From NCBI RefSeq assembly GCF_900116365.1, contig NZ_FPAG01000002.1, forward strand, positions 1 through 64,000: a stretch of DNA of 64,000 nt, given 5' to 3'. Numbering within the stretch: the first letter of the stretch is position 1; the number at the start of each line of letters is the position of its first letter. Below are positions 25,574 to 35,541 of this stretch, one piece after another. Position numbers and translations under genes: made by a program. The stretch comes from Zhouia amylolytica (GTDB taxonomy: Bacteria; Bacteroidota; Bacteroidia; Flavobacteriales; Flavobacteriaceae). The notes under the pieces are model-generated. The model did not search any database. It was given only the letters and a program-made list of their open reading frames with translations, and was not told the origin of the DNA.

Positions 25574-26188
25574 GTGTGTACTTATTATGGTGCTAATAGG
25601 ATCAGTGTGAGAAAAAGAATATTAGACATTAATAACCAAAACTTTATTAATTTACTCAAGGAAGGAGATATTGAAGCTCATGAACTTTTATATCGCCTAT
25701 ACTACGAGAGATTGCTGTATGTCGCTAATTCTTATCTCAATAATAAAGAAGACTCAGAGGAAATAATTAATGATGTATTTGTAAAGCTTTGGAAGCGAAA
25801 AAATAAGCTTTCTATTAAATCTTCTTTAAACGCTTATCTATACAGAATGACTAAAAACTTTTGTTTAGATCATTTGAGAAAGCATAAAAAAAGACTTTCC
25901 AAGACAGATAATACCTTGCAATTAGAGGCATTTGTGCATTTTGAGGCACTTTCTGATACTGCCTCAACGAAGTTTATTGAAGAAGAGTTAGGTCAACAAA
26001 TTCAGTTAGCCATTGCAGCTCTGCCTGAAAAATGTCGTGAGGTTTTCACCAAGAGTAAAGTTCAGGGGTTACGATATAAAGAAATATCAGAAGAATTAGA
26101 TATTTCAATCAAAACTGTAGAAAATCACATGTCTAAAGCTCTTAAGCATATGCGACTTTATTTAAGAGAGTATATGCCTTTTCTTTAA
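25574..26188 (+). CDS. ECF RNA polymerase sigma factor (FecI-like)
   Basis: About 204 residues (or 193 from the GTG at 25607) of the sigma-70 ECF group. Region 2 includes LYRLYYERLLYVANSYL and EDSEEIINDVFVKLW. Region 4 includes LPEKCREVFTKSKVQGLRY and the helix-turn-helix SIKTVENHMSKAL. It is directly upstream of an anti-sigma FecR gene and a SusC with an STN domain, the classical layout of a ligand-triggered sigma cascade for nutrient uptake. The first start in the frame is GTG, and no ATG opens it, so the exact start is uncertain. Confidence 0.9.
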   Translation: MCTYYGANRISVRKRILDINNQNFINLLKEGDIEAHELLYRLYYERLLYVANSYLNNKEDSEEIINDVFVKLWKRKNKLSIKSSLNAYLYRMTKNFCLDHLRKHKKRLSKTDNTLQLEAFVHFEALSDTASTKFIEEELGQQIQLAIAALPEKCREVFTKSKVQGLRYKEISEELDISIKTVENHMSKALKHMRLYLREYMPFL

Positions 26189-26232
26189 AAAAATTAATTA
26201 GCAATAGGGGTAAATTATTATTTGTACGTCTT

Positions 26233-27231
26233 ATGGGTAAAAAGACGTATCAAATGCATAACAAGCTATTGGATCGATTTATTAAAGGAGCTGTCACAGA
26301 GGATGAACGAAAAAGTGTATTAGAGTGGCTCCGTCAACATCCAGATAATCAAAAGAAATTCAACAGGCTGAAGGCCTCACATGTTGCTTCAGGAATAGAT
26401 AAAACTGAAACACTATCTGCTTTTCAGGCTGAAGGTAGTGGTTTCAAGCAACGATTAGAGCAGCTAGATAAGAAAAAAAGCAATCGCTCCGTAGCATTAA
26501 GAGCCATGGCCATAGTTATTCCAATTGTTATTTCGTTTATGGTTTTTCAGCTGGGCGGTAATGAATTGTCTTCTGATCCCGCTTCCATTGTTAAGGAACA
26601 AACCGTGGTAGGAGAGAAGAAGGAAATTATATTACCGGACGGTTCAAAAGTAATATTAAATTCAGATAGCCATATCAGGTATCCTGATCAATTTCGAGGG
26701 GATAAAAGGTTAGTCTATCTGGAGGGGGAGGCTTTGTTTGACGTAACACATGATGAGACTAAGCCATTTATTGTGAAAACAAATGGTATTGATATTAAGG
26801 TATTGGGAACTTCCTTCAATGTGAAGTCTTATGAGGAAGATGAAAATATTGAAACTACCTTGATTACGGGGAAAGTTGAAATTTTAGAAGAAGATCAAGA
26901 GGAGTCAATCTTTTTAAAACCATCACAAAAAGCCACCTTTAATAAGGTATCTACCGAATTAGTTGTTGCAGAAGTTAAATCAGATGAGATTATAGCATGG
27001 CAGAAGGGGGTGTTGGTGTTTAATGAGACGCCTATGAAGCAAGTAATTTCAGATCTGGAAAGGAAGTATGATGTGGTTTTTGAAATTGGTTCACCATCAC
27101 TTTTGGAATATAAATATACTGGTACATTTAATAACCTGACTATAGAAGAAGTCGTTAAACTTTTAAAATATTCTTCTCCGGTCAATTATGATATGAAAGG
27201 CAACCAAATACTATTATCTATGGAAAAATAA
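26233..27231 (+). CDS. FecR family anti-sigma factor
   Basis: A 332-residue inner-membrane protein. A cytoplasmic anti-sigma head at residues 1-85 (LLDRFIKGAVTEDERKSVLEWL) is followed by one transmembrane helix near residues 95-112 (VALRAMAIVIPIVISFMVF). The periplasmic FecR domain contains KEIILPDGSKVILNSDS and FDVTHDETKPFIV, and ends with a DUF4974-type STN-like C-terminus (VISDLERKYDVVFEI). It holds the sigma factor until the SusC STN domain signals. Genes are 44 bases apart. Confidence 0.93.
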   Translation: MGKKTYQMHNKLLDRFIKGAVTEDERKSVLEWLRQHPDNQKKFNRLKASHVASGIDKTETLSAFQAEGSGFKQRLEQLDKKKSNRSVALRAMAIVIPIVISFMVFQLGGNELSSDPASIVKEQTVVGEKKEIILPDGSKVILNSDSHIRYPDQFRGDKRLVYLEGEALFDVTHDETKPFIVKTNGIDIKVLGTSFNVKSYEEDENIETTLITGKVEILEEDQEESIFLKPSQKATFNKVSTELVVAEVKSDEIIAWQKGVLVFNETPMKQVISDLERKYDVVFEIGSPSLLEYKYTGTFNNLTIEEVVKLLKYSSPVNYDMKGNQILLSMEK

Positions 27232-27274
27232 ACTTAAAACTAACTTAAAAACTATTAAACTATTAAACAAAAAA

Positions 27275-27295
27275 GAGCGTGCTCCACACACGCTC
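27275..27295 (+). promoter_or_regulatory. Hairpin in the susC leader
   Basis: GAGCGTG and CACGCTC form a perfect seven-base-pair stem around CTCCACA, 53 bases before the ATG at 27348. The following bases are mixed, not a clean T-run, so a terminator is not clear. It may act in attenuation, stability or translation control of susC. Confidence 0.5.
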
Positions 27296-27347
27296 CAATT
27301 TTAACGATTCCTTAAAAAAGTTAAAAACCATTAAACTATGTAAAATT

Positions 27348-30300
27348 ATGAAAAAAAACAGTTCCATTGGATCTTTATCCAAAATCCCAATCATTAGGAT
27401 TATGAAAATATATACAGTCCTTCTGTGTTTTACTATGGTGAAGATTTTTGCATTAGATGCTAATGCCCAAAATATCTCTTTAGACCTTAAAAATGCGGAA
27501 TTAAAGAATGTTCTTCTTGAGATTGAAAGCAAAAGTGAATTCAATTTCTTTTATAACAATAGCCTTATAGATGTTTCAAAAAAAGTGTCTGTAAGAGCAA
27601 ATAATGAAAATATAAATAATGTTTTAAAAGCTATTCTGAGTAATACAGAAATAGATTTTAGGGTAATAAAAAAGCATGTAGTGCTATTCCCTAAAAATCA
27701 AAAATCTGCTTATAAGGAACTCAAAAACTTATTAAGAGAAGAAGAAGAGGAGCGAAATAAAACGTCTATGATAGCAACCGCTTCTTCCAGGGATTTACAA
27801 GAGGCATTTGCTTCTATTATTCAGGAAACGGTTAGTGGTACCGTTGTAGATGAAGATGGAATTCCATTACCAGGTGTAGCTGTTCTGATTAAAGGAACCT
27901 CCACTGGGACACAAACAGATTTTGATGGTAAATATTCTATAGAAGCAAGTGTAGGGGAAACACTTGTATTTTCTTATGTAGGTCAGAAGACTGTTGAAAG
28001 AGCTGTGGGATCTTCCCGTGTTATTAATGTTCAAATGGTTACAGATGCTCAAGCTCTTGAAGAGGTTATTGTTACTGCTTATGGTCAAACCACCAAGGAA
28101 GCTTTTACGGGATCTGCTGATGTTGTTGGTTCTGAGGATTTAGCATTACGTGTGGCCACTTCACCTATTTCTGCAATTGAAGGTACTGCAACGGGTGTTC
28201 AGGTGATATCTGCATCTGGTCAACCAGGCTCTTCTCCGGAAATTATTATTAGAGGTGTGGGAACCTTGAATGGATCAACAGATCCACTTTATATAGTTGA
28301 CGGGATTCAGTTTGAGGGAGGATTGAATAGTATTAATCAGGATGATATTGAGTCTATGACCATTCTAAAAGATGCGGCATCGACTTCATTATATGGATCC
28401 AGGGCTGCAAATGGTGTTGTTTTAATTACAACGAAGACAGGGAAGAAAGGATCGCCAGCAAGAATTAACGTAACCTCTCAGTATGGTATTGTGACTAAGG
28501 CTGTTGAGGAATATAAGGCAGTTAATCCGGGTCAATATTATGAATTGATGTGGGAAGCGTACAAGAATTCCTTAAGTGGTGCTGATGCTGCGACTGAGGC
28601 GTCTGCTACTATTTTTAACCGTCTTGGGTATAATCCTTTTAATGTGCCCAATGATCAAATTGTTGGAACTGATGGGCGTTTAAACCCAAATGCAGGTGTT
28701 ATATACAAGGGATTAAGCTGGTATGACGCTTTAGAGCGGACTGGTCAAAGGATAAATCACTCTATGAGTGTTACTGGTGGTGGAGAAGACCATCAGGTGT
28801 TTTTTTCAGCCTCTTATTTGAAAGAAGATGGTTATGTGATCGAAAGTGATTATGACCGAATTACGTCTCGTTTAAATGGAGATTTCGATCTTACGGACTG
28901 GTTGTCTGTTGGAGGTAGCGTTAACTTATCATTATCAGACTCTCATGGTCCGACCGGGGTTGGAGAGAGTAGCATTGTGAATCCGTTCAACTGGGCAAAA
29001 GATGTAGGTTCTATTTATCCGGTTTATGTAGTTGATAACGATGGGAACTTTGCGTTGAATGCTGCAGGTGAACGTCAGTTTGATTATGGTGAAGGATATC
29101 CGGAATTTGGTATACAGTCAAGACCTTATAGTCCGGGTCGTCATGGTATTGCTGAAGCAATATTTAATGAAGAGCTTACTAAAATTAATAATTATGGATT
29201 CAGATACTATGCAGAGTTCACTTTATTGGAAGGTTTAAATCTAAAATTTAATTACGGTCAGGATATTCAGGATTACATAAATAAGAGTTATGAAAATAAT
29301 ATCGTAGGTGATGGAGCTCCAACCGGAAGGTATGGTGAAACGCGTTTTAGAAGAACTGTTGAGAACTTCAACCAAATTTTAACCTACAATAATACATTCA
29401 ATGATGTTCATAATTTGGATGTTACCCTGGGTCATGAGAGTTTTGACAGAAACTATTCGGAAAATGATGGTTTAGCGACAACTCAGACTGCCGAGGGGAT
29501 ATATGAGTTTGATAACTTTTCGACGCCTGTTAGGTTAGGAGGTTATAGCTCAGATAAAAGAACTGAGGGGTATTTTGCCAGAGTGAATTATAACTTTGAC
29601 AATAGGTATTATTTAAGTGCATCTGCAAGGAGAGACGGTTCTTCTGTATTTAATTCGGATGTTCGCTGGGGTAATTTTTATTCTATAGGCGGATCCTGGA
29701 GAATTGACCAGGAGAGTTTCATGGATAATGTTTCATTTATTGACCGTTTGAAATTAAGAGCGTCATATGGGGAAGTAGGTAATGATAACTTACTAGATTT
29801 TTACATATCTCAACCTAGATATTCTCTTACCTCTAATGCTGGAGACCCTGCTATTTACTGGTCTGATTTGGGTAATAATGCACTTACATGGGAAACAGTA
29901 GAGAGTTGGGATATTGCGTTAGAATTTGGATTGTTTAATAACTTCCTTGATGGTTCAGTCGAATACTATAAGAAAAATTCGTCTGATTTACTTTACAATT
30001 TGCCGATTGCATTGTCGAATGGTTTGGATGAAAAACCGGATAATATAGGAACCATGTTTAATGAAGGGTTTGAAGTTGCTCTTACAGGGCATTTAATTGA
30101 CAATGGTGATGTTAAATGGGATTTAACACTACAGGCTTCGACCTTAAACAATGAAATTACTGATCTTCCTGCACCATTTGTAAATGGATCTAAACGTTGG
30201 GATGTGGGACGTTCACGATATGATTTTTATATCTATGATTACGCTGGTGTTGATCCGGATAATGGAGATGCTTTGTATTATAAGTATGAAGGGGATATTA

Positions 30301-30887
30301 ATGCCGGAGAAAGACAGGCTGTTTTGAATCCTGATGGAACTCATGCCACGACTAATGATTGGGATGATGCCGGTAGAGCATATGTAGGAGAGAGTTCGAT
30401 TCCTGATTTAATTGGATCTGTTCAAAATAGATTTAGCTATAAAGGGTTGGCTTTTGATTTTATGTTTACTTTTTCACAAGGTGGAAAAATTTTAGATAAT
30501 GGTTATTCTGCAATGATGCATACTGGAGACTATGGAGAGTCGTTACATGAAGATGCTTTGAATGCATGGAGAGTACCAGGGGATGTAACCAGTGTTCCAA
30601 GGTTAGAAAATGGGAACTCAAATCAGGTTCAAAGGCAATCTACTCGATTTTTAACAGATGCTTCTTATATAGCACTGAAAAATGTGAATCTTTCCTATAC
30701 GCTGGATGATGACGTATCTGAAAGATTAGGGGTTTCAAATTTAAGATTCTTTTTAGCGGGTGAAAATTTATTCATCAAAAGTGAAAGAACCGGATTGAAC
30801 CCACAGTATAACCTAGCAGGTACAGGATCAGGGAATGATTACAATCCTTCAAGAGTTGTTTCCCTTGGTATTAATGTATCTTTCTAA
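27348..30887 (+). CDS. SusC/RagA family TonB-linked outer-membrane transporter with STN domain
   Basis: About 1,179 residues from the ATG at 27348. An N-terminal signal peptide ends near LDANA. An STN domain (about residues 48-115, LKNVLLEIESKSEFNFFYNN) signals to FecR. Next comes a carboxypeptidase-like regulatory domain (SGTVVDEDGIPLPGVAVLIKG). A TonB box-like EEVIVTAYG, a plug with LYIVDGIQFEGG, and a long 22-stranded barrel follow, ending in LGINVSF with a C-terminal aromatic residue. It imports an unknown glycan, peptide or other large ligand together with SusD. Confidence 0.96.
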   Translation: MKKNSSIGSLSKIPIIRIMKIYTVLLCFTMVKIFALDANAQNISLDLKNAELKNVLLEIESKSEFNFFYNNSLIDVSKKVSVRANNENINNVLKAILSNTEIDFRVIKKHVVLFPKNQKSAYKELKNLLREEEEERNKTSMIATASSRDLQEAFASIIQETVSGTVVDEDGIPLPGVAVLIKGTSTGTQTDFDGKYSIEASVGETLVFSYVGQKTVERAVGSSRVINVQMVTDAQALEEVIVTAYGQTTKEAFTGSADVVGSEDLALRVATSPISAIEGTATGVQVISASGQPGSSPEIIIRGVGTLNGSTDPLYIVDGIQFEGGLNSINQDDIESMTILKDAASTSLYGSRAANGVVLITTKTGKKGSPARINVTSQYGIVTKAVEEYKAVNPGQYYELMWEAYKNSLSGADAATEASATIFNRLGYNPFNVPNDQIVGTDGRLNPNAGVIYKGLSWYDALERTGQRINHSMSVTGGGEDHQVFFSASYLKEDGYVIESDYDRITSRLNGDFDLTDWLSVGGSVNLSLSDSHGPTGVGESSIVNPFNWAKDVGSIYPVYVVDNDGNFALNAAGERQFDYGEGYPEFGIQSRPYSPGRHGIAEAIFNEELTKINNYGFRYYAEFTLLEGLNLKFNYGQDIQDYINKSYENNIVGDGAPTGRYGETRFRRTVENFNQILTYNNTFNDVHNLDVTLGHESFDRNYSENDGLATTQTAEGIYEFDNFSTPVRLGGYSSDKRTEGYFARVNYNFDNRYYLSASARRDGSSVFNSDVRWGNFYSIGGSWRIDQESFMDNVSFIDRLKLRASYGEVGNDNLLDFYISQPRYSLTSNAGDPAIYWSDLGNNALTWETVESWDIALEFGLFNNFLDGSVEYYKKNSSDLLYNLPIALSNGLDEKPDNIGTMFNEGFEVALTGHLIDNGDVKWDLTLQASTLNNEITDLPAPFVNGSKRWDVGRSRYDFYIYDYAGVDPDNGDALYYKYEGDINAGERQAVLNPDGTHATTNDWDDAGRAYVGESSIPDLIGSVQNRFSYKGLAFDFMFTFSQGGKILDNGYSAMMHTGDYGESLHEDALNAWRVPGDVTSVPRLENGNSNQVQRQSTRFLTDASYIALKNVNLSYTLDDDVSERLGVSNLRFFLAGENLFIKSERTGLNPQYNLAGTGSGNDYNPSRVVSLGINVSF

Positions 30888-30899
30888 TATCTATTAAAA

Positions 30900-32540
30900 A
30901 TGAAAAATATGTTACGAAAAATTAATATAATATTGATGTCATTTTTAATGATGACATTAACCGGATGTTCAGAAGATTTTCTGGAAACCAAACCGACAGA
31001 TGCTATTTCTGCAGGTGATGCATTGGCATCACCGGCGAATATGAAATTAATCTTAAATGGATTACACCGATATATGTATGCTCAGACCGGTTCCTTACCG
31101 GGAGGATCTAATACATTTGCGGGGGAGCATTATTTTATTCCTATGTTTGATGTGATACCAGGGGTGTTGATTCACTCGGCTCCGGCTAATGGCTGGCATC
31201 AAGCTGAATTACGTTGGATAGCACATACGGTTCCAACTGATGCAATGAATGAACAACTTTGGTTTCAGCGTTATCATTTTATTGCAAGCTGTAATTCGAT
31301 AATTAAAAAGGTAGCCGATGATAATTTGGTTATTGATGAAGATATGAGTGAGATACTTGGGCAGGCATATGCCTACAGGGCATGGGCTTATCTTAAGCTG
31401 GTAACCTCATTCGGTAAAGGTTATTTAATAGGAAACCCTTCAACAGATCCTGGAGTTCCTTTATTGTTTTCTACGGAGGCACCCTATGAGAGTCAGCCCA
31501 GATCAACTGTTCAAGAAGTGTATGATCAGATAGAGCAAGATATAAATCAATCCATTGCATATTTCCAGAATGCAACTGCTCGTCCTACTGGTGATCCGAA
31601 GCATAAGTCTCAAATTAATATTAATGCGGCTTATGGAATAAAAGCGCGTATGGCCTTATCTAAGGGAGATTGGCAAACAGCTGCTGACGCTGCTGTAATG
31701 GCAAGAGATGGGTTCCCATTGATGGATGAAGCTGATTGGTTGTCTGGTTTCAATACCAATAATTTATCGGAGGTTATCTGGGGAGGAAATGTTATTCAAA
31801 CAGAGACTACATTTTTCCGTTCCTATTTTTATTTAGTATCACCTACCTTTAATGGAAGTCAGAACAGGGGTAATCCAAAGCTTTTTAATAAAGAAATATA
31901 CGAGCTGATACCTGATACCGATTATCGTAAGAAAAGTGTGTTACCATTAGCTCCTAATACAAATTCTTCGGCTTCTAATGGCGAGGGAGGAAGTTTTGAA
32001 ACTGATCCAAATTACGATAATGAGGCTGATTTTGAAGCTGCGTATGATGAGATTATTGCTACCTATGGGATGACAGACAGGCATAATACACATCCATATA
32101 TGCATGTTAAGTTCTTACAAAAGAATCCAGGAACTATTGATCCTGATGATGTAATATATATGCGTTCTTCGGAGATGTATTTAATAGAGGCAGAAGCTAA
32201 AGCTATGATGAACGACATTACAGGGGCTCAAGATGCTTTAGGGATGCTTGCGGGAGCAAGAGACTCTGCTTTTGATAAAACGGCATATGGTACCCAACAA
32301 GCGTTAATGGACCAAATTAAATTTCAGTGGTATGTAGAGCTTTATGGTGAAGGTTTTGGTTATACCAATCATATTCGATGGGATGAAGGTATAGATCATA
32401 CCAATTCTGGTGCCTCTGAGGTTTTATATCAAAATGGTTTTATGCAAGAAAGACCTTCAGTTAATGATGAATGGATCTTTAAAATTCCACAGGCGGAAAT
32501 AGATGCAAATCCAAATTTAACAGAAGCGGATCAGAATTAA
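30900..32540 (+). CDS. SusD/RagB family nutrient-binding lipoprotein
   Basis: A 546-residue lipoprotein with the lipobox MTLTGC (cysteine 23) and the mature start SEDFLETKPTDAIS. It has TPR-like helices including YAYRAWAYLKLVTSFGKG and SEMYLIEAEAKAMMN, and the ligand lid near the C-terminus. It starts 12 bases after susC and is cotranscribed. No hydrolase, sulfatase, peptidase or regulator of a polysaccharide locus follows, so the substrate cannot be guessed. A strong bidirectional terminator ends the unit. Confidence 0.95.
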   Translation: MKNMLRKINIILMSFLMMTLTGCSEDFLETKPTDAISAGDALASPANMKLILNGLHRYMYAQTGSLPGGSNTFAGEHYFIPMFDVIPGVLIHSAPANGWHQAELRWIAHTVPTDAMNEQLWFQRYHFIASCNSIIKKVADDNLVIDEDMSEILGQAYAYRAWAYLKLVTSFGKGYLIGNPSTDPGVPLLFSTEAPYESQPRSTVQEVYDQIEQDINQSIAYFQNATARPTGDPKHKSQININAAYGIKARMALSKGDWQTAADAAVMARDGFPLMDEADWLSGFNTNNLSEVIWGGNVIQTETTFFRSYFYLVSPTFNGSQNRGNPKLFNKEIYELIPDTDYRKKSVLPLAPNTNSSASNGEGGSFETDPNYDNEADFEAAYDEIIATYGMTDRHNTHPYMHVKFLQKNPGTIDPDDVIYMRSSEMYLIEAEAKAMMNDITGAQDALGMLAGARDSAFDKTAYGTQQALMDQIKFQWYVELYGEGFGYTNHIRWDEGIDHTNSGASEVLYQNGFMQERPSVNDEWIFKIPQAEIDANPNLTEADQN

Positions 32541-32623
32541 TTTTAAGAAGTATTTATTTAGAAAGAAAATGGGGTATTAAACAATACTCCCTTTTTCTTT
32601 TTGTACGGTTAGCTTCCGGAAAA

Positions 32624-32657
32624 TAAAAAAAGCCACTGGAAAGTGGCTTTTTTTTTA
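32624..32657. terminator. Bidirectional terminator between susD and the DUF349 gene
   Basis: AGCCACT, loop GGAA and AGTGGCT, with six or more As on the left and nine Ts on the right, so it can stop transcription from both sides. susD ends on the left and the DUF349 gene ends on the right. Confidence 0.9.
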
Positions 32658-32671
32658 TTCTATTCGGATAT

Positions 32672-34666
32672 TTATTCTCCTGAAGGATCTTTATCTGATG
32701 ACTCTTCCACGTTTTGTTCTTCTACATCTTCTTCCAGATTAATATTTCTAATCTCTTTTAATTTGGCTTTCCATATATCTAAAGATTGTTTGTGTTTATC
32801 AATGTTATCAACAACATCTTTTACTATAGGATTCTTTTTATCTGTATTAAAGAAGGCTAGATTGTTCTCTAATTGTCTGATTTCGCCTTTGAGTTCATCA
32901 ATCTTTCTTCTTATGAAACGTTTTTCATCGTAGATGAGATTTTCGTCATTGGCTTGCTCTAATTGGTCAATTTTATTACCGTATTTGATCAGTTCAGCTT
33001 CTTGTTTATCGATGTTTAATTTTCTGAAGAGTGCATCAATAATTTTAAAGAATTTGGCTTCTACTCCTCTTTTGTTAAATGGTACTTTGCCAAAGCCGTT
33101 CCATTCAGCGATAAAGTTCTTGATGGTTTTCAAGTCTTTTTCCTGATCATCACCCAGCTCAAAAGTTTTCAGTTCGTCTAAGAAGGCCTTTTTCTTATCC
33201 AGTGCTTCAAACTCAACTTTATTAGCTTTATTCTGATGTGCATGATATCTATCAAAATATTTGTTACAAGCCGCTTTAAATTCGTCCCAAATTTTATCTG
33301 AGTATTTTCGAGGAACATGACCTATTTTCTTCCAATCAGACTGAATTTTTTTCATGATTGGGGTGGTATCGTTCCAGTCTTCACTTTCTTGCAAAGATTG
33401 GGCAATTTCTACCAATTTTAGTTTCTTTTCCAGGTTGACATGCTGCTCTTTTTTGAGCGTTTTGTAGAAAGCATTTTTACTGCGATTGAAGCGTCTTACC
33501 GTTTCTTTAAAAGAGGACCAAGTTTCTTCATTAAATTTTTGAGGAACCTTGCCTGCATTAAAGAATGCTTCGCGTAAGCTTTCAATTTCTTTTATTTTCT
33601 TTTGCCACTCGGAATGTGATTTATAATTTTTCGAAGAAATTGCTTCAATTTCGGCAATTATGTTTCTTTTCTTCTCTAAATTTAGTTCACTAAGTTCATC
33701 TAATTTTTTATAGTACTCTTGCCTTCTTTTATGGATTTCTTTTGTTGCTTCACTGAAACGATTCCAGATATCTTCTCTGTGTTCTCTATCTACCGGTCCA
33801 ATATCTTCTTTCCATATCTTATGTAGCATTTGAAGTTCTCTGAAAGCTTTTACAACATCTTTTTCATTTTTTAAAGCCTCTGCTTTGGTAACGAGCTTTT
33901 CTTTTTCTTCCAGGTTATGTTTAAAGTCCAGATCTCTAAGGTCTCTGTTAAGATCGAGAAAATCATAAAACCTTTCTACATGAAAATGATATGTTCTCCA
34001 TACATCGTTATAGCTTACCCTAGGCACAGGACCGGCATGTCTCCAAATGTCCTGTATTTCTTTAAAGCGCTTGAAGGTTTCATTAATGTTTTCATCAACG
34101 TTAATAAGTCCTTTTAGTTCTTCAATCAGGTGAAGGCGTTTCTCAAGATTTCCTTTTAAGGTTTGCTCAAGATTTTTATAGTAGGCATTTCTTTTAGCGC
34201 GATACTCACTGTAGAGTTCGTCATATTTTTTCTTAGTAGGGGAGGTGAAGGAAAAATCAATTTCATTTCCGCCGTCATTGATGAAGTCTTCTTTTCTTTG
34301 TTCTAACTCTTCCTGATGCTTTAATTCAAATTCGTATTTTATTCCATCAACATGGTTTTTGATGGCTTGAATTTTATGATTGTTGATGAGTTCTTGCAGT
34401 TCGGCAACCAACTTTTCCATGCTCAAAGCATGATAGTCTGGCATTGGTATACTGTGGCGCTGTTGATTATCTTCATCTTCAGCATCCTCGGCATTTGACT
34501 TATCTATTTCATCAATAGCTTCATCATCTTGCTGATCCTGATTGATGTTTTCAATGTTATCGTCTGAAACTTTCTCTTCTTGCTCCTCGGCATTTGTAAT
34601 CTCAACAGTTTCTTTATTCTGTCCGTCTGCTTCGTGCAGGTTATCCTTTTTTTCTTCGTCTAACAT
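32672..34666 (-). CDS. DUF349 repeat protein
   Basis: A 664-residue, highly charged, helical protein. The first 75 residues are very acidic (EEKVSDDNIENINQDQ). The rest holds several DUF349 repeats, each with the pattern ...W...GPVP...W..F, for example IWRHAGPVPRVSYNDVWRTY, DWKKIGHVPRKYSDKIWDEF and EWNGFGKVPFNKRGVEAKFF. Such proteins are frequent in Bacteroidota; their function is unknown, and a role in stress or nucleic-acid binding is only speculation. It stands alone on the minus strand. Confidence 0.9.
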   Translation of the reverse strand: MLDEEKKDNLHEADGQNKETVEITNAEEQEEKVSDDNIENINQDQQDDEAIDEIDKSNAEDAEDEDNQQRHSIPMPDYHALSMEKLVAELQELINNHKIQAIKNHVDGIKYEFELKHQEELEQRKEDFINDGGNEIDFSFTSPTKKKYDELYSEYRAKRNAYYKNLEQTLKGNLEKRLHLIEELKGLINVDENINETFKRFKEIQDIWRHAGPVPRVSYNDVWRTYHFHVERFYDFLDLNRDLRDLDFKHNLEEKEKLVTKAEALKNEKDVVKAFRELQMLHKIWKEDIGPVDREHREDIWNRFSEATKEIHKRRQEYYKKLDELSELNLEKKRNIIAEIEAISSKNYKSHSEWQKKIKEIESLREAFFNAGKVPQKFNEETWSSFKETVRRFNRSKNAFYKTLKKEQHVNLEKKLKLVEIAQSLQESEDWNDTTPIMKKIQSDWKKIGHVPRKYSDKIWDEFKAACNKYFDRYHAHQNKANKVEFEALDKKKAFLDELKTFELGDDQEKDLKTIKNFIAEWNGFGKVPFNKRGVEAKFFKIIDALFRKLNIDKQEAELIKYGNKIDQLEQANDENLIYDEKRFIRRKIDELKGEIRQLENNLAFFNTDKKNPIVKDVVDNIDKHKQSLDIWKAKLKEIRNINLEEDVEEQNVEESSDKDPSGE

Positions 34667-34782
34667 TTCAAGAATGTTTAAGGTTCATCACTACTTTAAA
34701 GTCTGAAAGATACTAACAAGTCTTAAGATAGCCAAGTATTTTGATAAACACCCCTTAAAATAAATCAGTCAGAAGTTAATTT

Positions 34783-35541
34783 TTATTCATTCCATATTTT
34801 CCAAGCCTTTTCTGCTTGAAATTCTAACATTTTCAATCCATTACATATGGCAGCTCCTTTTTCCTTTCCTAATTTTAAAAAGGCAGTTTCTTCCGGGTTG
34901 TAAATAAGATCATATAATAAATGTTTTTTGGTAATGAACTCGTAAGGGATTGGCGGTTTATCTTCAATATTAGGATAGGTACCTAAAGGAGTACAATTAA
35001 TAATAATTGGATGATCTTCAATGATATACTTGGTTAGGATCTTATATGTAAAATCAGCATTACTTGATGATCTGGAAACAAAGTTGTAATCAATTCCCAT
35101 TTTTTTAAGTGCAAAGGCAATGGCCTTAGAGGCACCTCCGGTTCCAAGGATAAGGGCTTTGGTGTGATTTGGCTTTATAAACGGTTCAATTGATTTTTTG
35201 AATCCATAGTAATCGGTGTTATAGCCTTTTAACTTCCCTTTTTTCGTGATTTTTATAGTGTTTACAGCTCCAATTGTTTTGGCATTTTTGTTCAAGCTAT
35301 CCAAAAAAGGAATTACGGCTTGTTTATATGGAATTGTAACGTTCATTCCTTTAACTTCGGGGTGTTCTTTAAGAATATTGGGGAACTTTGCAATGTTCTC
35401 AAGGTCGAAGTTAACGTAGGAACAATTGGATAGCTGAAGCTCTTCGAACTTTTTAGAAAAATACGTTCGTGAAAAGGAATAAGAAATGTTTTTACCAATA
35501 AGTCCGAACAGTTTATGTTTATTTTGTTGTGCGTTTTCCAT
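34783..35541 (-). CDS. aroE: Shikimate dehydrogenase (NADP+)
   Basis: A 252-residue enzyme of aromatic amino-acid synthesis that reduces 3-dehydroshikimate to shikimate. Substrate-side marks are YSFS at residues 21-24, MNVTIPYKQ with catalytic K73, and GAVNTI. The NADP fold is ILGTGGASKAIAFALKK, and the closing motif NCTPLGTYP is present. Its start overlaps the end of the DUF368 gene by 23 bases, so the two are coupled in one operon. Confidence 0.95.
   Translation of the reverse strand: MENAQQNKHKLFGLIGKNISYSFSRTYFSKKFEELQLSNCSYVNFDLENIAKFPNILKEHPEVKGMNVTIPYKQAVIPFLDSLNKNAKTIGAVNTIKITKKGKLKGYNTDYYGFKKSIEPFIKPNHTKALILGTGGASKAIAFALKKMGIDYNFVSRSSSNADFTYKILTKYIIEDHPIIINCTPLGTYPNIEDKPPIPYEFITKKHLLYDLIYNPEETAFLKLGKEKGAAICNGLKMLEFQAEKAWKIWNE

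Noticed and set aside
27275-27295. The hairpin before susC as an intrinsic terminator
   Set aside because: It is followed by CAATTTTAA, not a real T-run, and the sigma/FecR/SusC arrangement suggests a continuous transcript or a separate promoter.
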